NCBI GenBank assembly: GCA_013349735.1
Contig: DUZC01000120.1
Location: 1 to 5,964 of the forward strand
Length of the DNA stretch: 5,964 bases
DNA from: Rhodospirillaceae bacterium
GTDB taxonomy: Bacteria; Pseudomonadota; Alphaproteobacteria; Rhodospirillales; Magnetospirillaceae
Direction of reading: 5' to 3'
Shown here: positions 4,226 to 5,964 of the stretch, in pieces
How positions within the stretch are numbered: position 1 is the first letter of the stretch
Layout of the letters: every line of letters starts with the position of its first letter
Translations under genes and position numbers: made by a program
Notes under the pieces: generated by a model
What the model saw: the letters and a program-made list of their open reading frames with translations, nothing else
Database searches by the model: none
What the model was told of the DNA's origin: nothing

Positions 4226-5058
4226 AGCGCGCGCGGTCCAAACAAATTAAGCACTTCGTCGCGATTGCGTGGCAGTGGGGAAGCGTCGGCCAGCAACCCC
4301 AGGGCTCGGGCTTTCAGGCCCAACTCCATCAGAAACGGGCTCCGTAACTCGACCCGGGCCAACAGGCCGGCATCGGCCAAAACCGTATCGACGACGCCCT
4401 GAACCAGGACTTTACCGTCCTTGAACAAGGCGACATCATGGGCAAAGCTATAGGCCAGATCCACATCATGGGTGGTAAAAACCAAGGTGGTTCCCAGAGA
4501 CTCGAGCCTTGTCAGCACCTCCAGCAACTGCCACGAACCCTTTTGGTCCAGACCGGCAGTTGGCTCGTCCAGCATCAGAATTTGCGGGCGCATGGCCACG
4601 GCGCCGGCTAAGGCGACCCGCTTCTTTTGACCAAAAGACAGCATATGGGTGGGGCGGTCAGCCAGATCCTGGATACCCAATGCGACCAGGGTCTCATCCA
4701 CCCGCTGGCGCACCTCATCGTCTTGCATACCCAGATTTAAAGGGCCAAATGAAACATCCTCGGCCACCGAAGCCGCGAACAACTGGTCTTCGGCATCCTG
4801 AAAGACCAAGCCAATCCGCCGACGCCAGGCCACCAGTTGGGAGCGAGAATAGCCGCAGTCCTCGCCCTCCAACACGATCCGGCCAGTTGATGGCCGCAGC
4901 GTTCCGTTAAGATGCAAGAGCAGCGTCGTCTTTCCCGAGCCATTCGGTCCTAGGATCGCCAAGCGCCGACCGGCTTGGATACGAAGATCCAAGCCACGCA
5001 GGGCAGGCACCCCTCCGGGATAGGCATAAACCAGGCTCTTGGCCTCCAAAAGCGTCAC
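4222..5058 (-). CDS. cbiO: cobalt ECF transporter ATP-binding subunit CbiO
   Basis: The 278-residue ABC ATPase powers an energy-coupling-factor cobalt transporter at the inner face of the membrane. Visible motifs are the A-loop Tyr in YAYPGG (11-16), Walker A GPNGSGKT (37-44), Q-loop FQDAEDQLF (86-94), signature LSFGQKKR (140-147), Walker B LMLDEP (161-166) with D-loop GLD, and the switch histidine in TTHD (195-198). FQDxxDQLF and LSxGQKKRVALAG are typical of ECF ATPases, notably the cobalt/nickel branch. About 70 residues follow the ATPase core, ending RNRDEVLNLFGPRAL, as is common in CbiO. The start is GTG at 5058, overlapping the cbiQ stop as GTGA; GGGAG lies ten bases upstream. With CbiQ and CbiN upstream, cobalt rather than nickel is the likely substrate. 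Confidence 0.96.
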   Translation of the reverse strand: MTLLEAKSLVYAYPGGVPALRGLDLRIQAGRRLAILGPNGSGKTTLLLHLNGTLRPSTGRIVLEGEDCGYSRSQLVAWRRRIGLVFQDAEDQLFAASVAEDVSFGPLNLGMQDDEVRQRVDETLVALGIQDLADRPTHMLSFGQKKRVALAGAVAMRPQILMLDEPTAGLDQKGSWQLLEVLTRLESLGTTLVFTTHDVDLAYSFAHDVALFKDGKVLVQGVVDTVLADAGLLARVELRSPFLMELGLKARALGLLADASPLPRNRDEVLNLFGPRAL

Positions 5059-5786
5059 GAGGCCAGGACTCCCAGCAGGGCCGTCCCAGCTTCCAGGGAC
5101 AAAATCAGGATAAGAGCCGGCATCGAAAGGACCGGACGACGACCCAGAACCCGCATCTCGCCATCCCAGGCCCGCGCGGCCAGGCCCATTTCCATACGCC
5201 GCGCCCGATCCATCACCCGCGGCAGCAGACTGGCGAGAAGCATCCCCAAGGCGTGCAACCGGCGTCTTACGCCCCTATGACCCAAGCGGGCCGCCTGAGC
5301 CGCATCCATGGTCTTGGCCGTATCGCCAAACAGAAAGAGCATGCGGTAAATCAGCAGAGCCACCTCGGCAATCTCTGAGGGCAGGCCAAATCGGCGAAGC
5401 CCCGCCAATAAATCCGATGCCGGCGTGGTCAGCGCCAAAAACAGCAGACAGAATAATCCTGCCAGCGATCGCACGATAAGTGCCGCCGCCGCCGCCCCCC
5501 CGCCGGCAGCCCAAGACAGACGATCGCCGTCAAATTGGACCAACAAAGTAAGCGCCCCCAAAAACAGGAAGCCGGCAGGCGCCAGGACACAGGCGATCCA
5601 GGTCCGAACCGGAACCCTGGCGCCCAGCAACGTCACCGACGCCATGATCCCGGCGATCAAAGCCCCGGTTGGAAAGGGCGGAAAAATCATCGCCAACAGC
5701 AGCATTCCTAAGGCAAGAACGGCCTTTTCAGTCAGCGAACGATGACGCCAAGGATTGAGATGGGCGGTCCTATCGATCGCTGACAT
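5055..5786 (-). CDS. cbiQ: cobalt ECF transporter membrane (T) subunit CbiQ
   Basis: With the ATG at 5786 the protein has 243 residues and opens MSAIDRTAHLNPWRHRSLTEK, matching the usual CbiQ start. A TTG at 5816 would add ten residues unlike the family and deepen the overlap with cbiN. Hydrophobic segments lie at about 22-40, 41-56, 60-82, 98-120, 138-154 and 222-242. The conserved block IVRSLAGLFCLLFLALTTPASDLLAGLRRFGLP (103-135) is typical. The two coupling helices carry Ala-Arg motifs at A166-R167 (DAAQAARLG) and A204-R205 (GLAARAWDG), which dock on the CbiO ATPases in known ECF transporters. It forms the membrane scaffold between CbiO and the CbiM/CbiN substrate-capture proteins. It overlaps cbiN by 17 bases and cbiO by 4, so translation is probably coupled. 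Confidence 0.94.
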   Translation of the reverse strand: MSAIDRTAHLNPWRHRSLTEKAVLALGMLLLAMIFPPFPTGALIAGIMASVTLLGARVPVRTWIACVLAPAGFLFLGALTLLVQFDGDRLSWAAGGGAAAAALIVRSLAGLFCLLFLALTTPASDLLAGLRRFGLPSEIAEVALLIYRMLFLFGDTAKTMDAAQAARLGHRGVRRRLHALGMLLASLLPRVMDRARRMEMGLAARAWDGEMRVLGRRPVLSMPALILILSLEAGTALLGVLAS

Positions 5787-5964
5787 TGCTGCCCGAGGCG
5801 CCTCGGCGCCGACCAATCACATAGCCAAGAACCCCGGCCCCCAAGGCTGCCTGCAGCGCAAATAACAAGCTCTCCACCTCGGCGCTCGGCGGCTTCCACA
5901 GGGGCAGTATCCAGGGTTGATAGCCAGGGCGAAGTGCGGCGATCGCTTCACTGCCAAGATCATC
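5770..5964 (-). CDS. cbiN: cobalt transport protein CbiN (partial, N-terminus beyond right edge)
   Basis: An open frame enters from the right edge and ends at TAG (5772-5770), giving the last 64 residues. The segment AALRPGYQPWILPLWKPPSAEVESLLFALQAALGAGVLGYVIG shows the CbiN hallmarks: a short extracytoplasmic loop with PGYxPW and PLWxPPSxExESLLFALQAALGAG, followed by the second membrane helix (about residues 32-51 of the visible part) and a short basic cytoplasmic tail RRRGAS. CbiN has two membrane helices and about 90-105 residues, so roughly the first helix is outside. CbiN assists CbiM in cobalt loading. The gene order points to cbiM just beyond the edge. Confidence 0.93.
   Translation of the reverse strand, partial: DDLGSEAIAALRPGYQPWILPLWKPPSAEVESLLFALQAALGAGVLGYVIGRRRGASGSNVSDR

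Noticed and set aside
4509..4910. A 133-codon plus-strand frame inside cbiO
   Set aside because: It is antisense to a fully motif-supported ABC ATPase and is proline- and arginine-rich, as expected of shadows in GC-rich DNA.
5787..5816. TTG at 5816 as the start of cbiQ
   Set aside because: It would add ten residues not seen at the usual CbiQ start and has no ribosome site. ATG at 5786 gives the family-typical SAIDRTAHLN opening.

Overview
The window looks like chromosomal core DNA from an alphaproteobacterium, most likely in or near the Rhodospirillales. Pointers are the family-typical sequences of the Tpx, CspA-type, N-formylglutamate amidohydrolase and CbiNQO proteins, a tRNA-Val(GAC) with encoded CCA, and a promoter-like GCTAAAAC box of the alphaproteobacterial type. 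The taxonomic placement is inference from protein character only. There is no transposase, integrase, CRISPR array, prophage or plasmid gene in the window.

Left part (1-2260, everything on the minus strand): the N-terminal membrane domain of a cut-off gene, probably a signalling protein (1-569); a gene-free stretch of about 420 bases with a REP-like GTAG hairpin and two adjacent stem-loops (570-990); a small two-helix membrane protein (991-1227); a cold-shock protein (1301-1510) with a possibly structured leader; the atypical 2-Cys thiol peroxidase Tpx (1642-2142); and tRNA-Val (2186-2260). No clear terminator separates the tRNA from tpx, so they may share a transcript.

Middle (2261-4225): a divergent promoter region, then a plus-strand pair of an N-formylglutamate amidohydrolase-family enzyme and a GNAT acetyltransferase of the phosphinothricin/methionine-derivative acetyltransferase type. 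Both appear to start with TTG and are joined by a 4-base overlap. A small protein of unknown function follows (3986-4225).

Right part (4222-5964, minus strand): the 3' end of cbiN, then cbiQ and cbiO, the membrane and ATPase subunits of an energy-coupling-factor cobalt transporter. The genes overlap and read cbiN, cbiQ, cbiO; cbiM and any cobalamin riboswitch would lie beyond the right edge. The stop codons of cbiO and the small plus-strand gene interlock in one CTAG.

I do not see a convincing new multi-gene system. The more interesting points are the REP-like element in the gene-poor gap, the possible tRNA-tpx co-transcript, the two-TTG coupled enzyme pair, the csp leader, and a tetranucleotide repeat plus cysteine cluster inside the truncated membrane gene.
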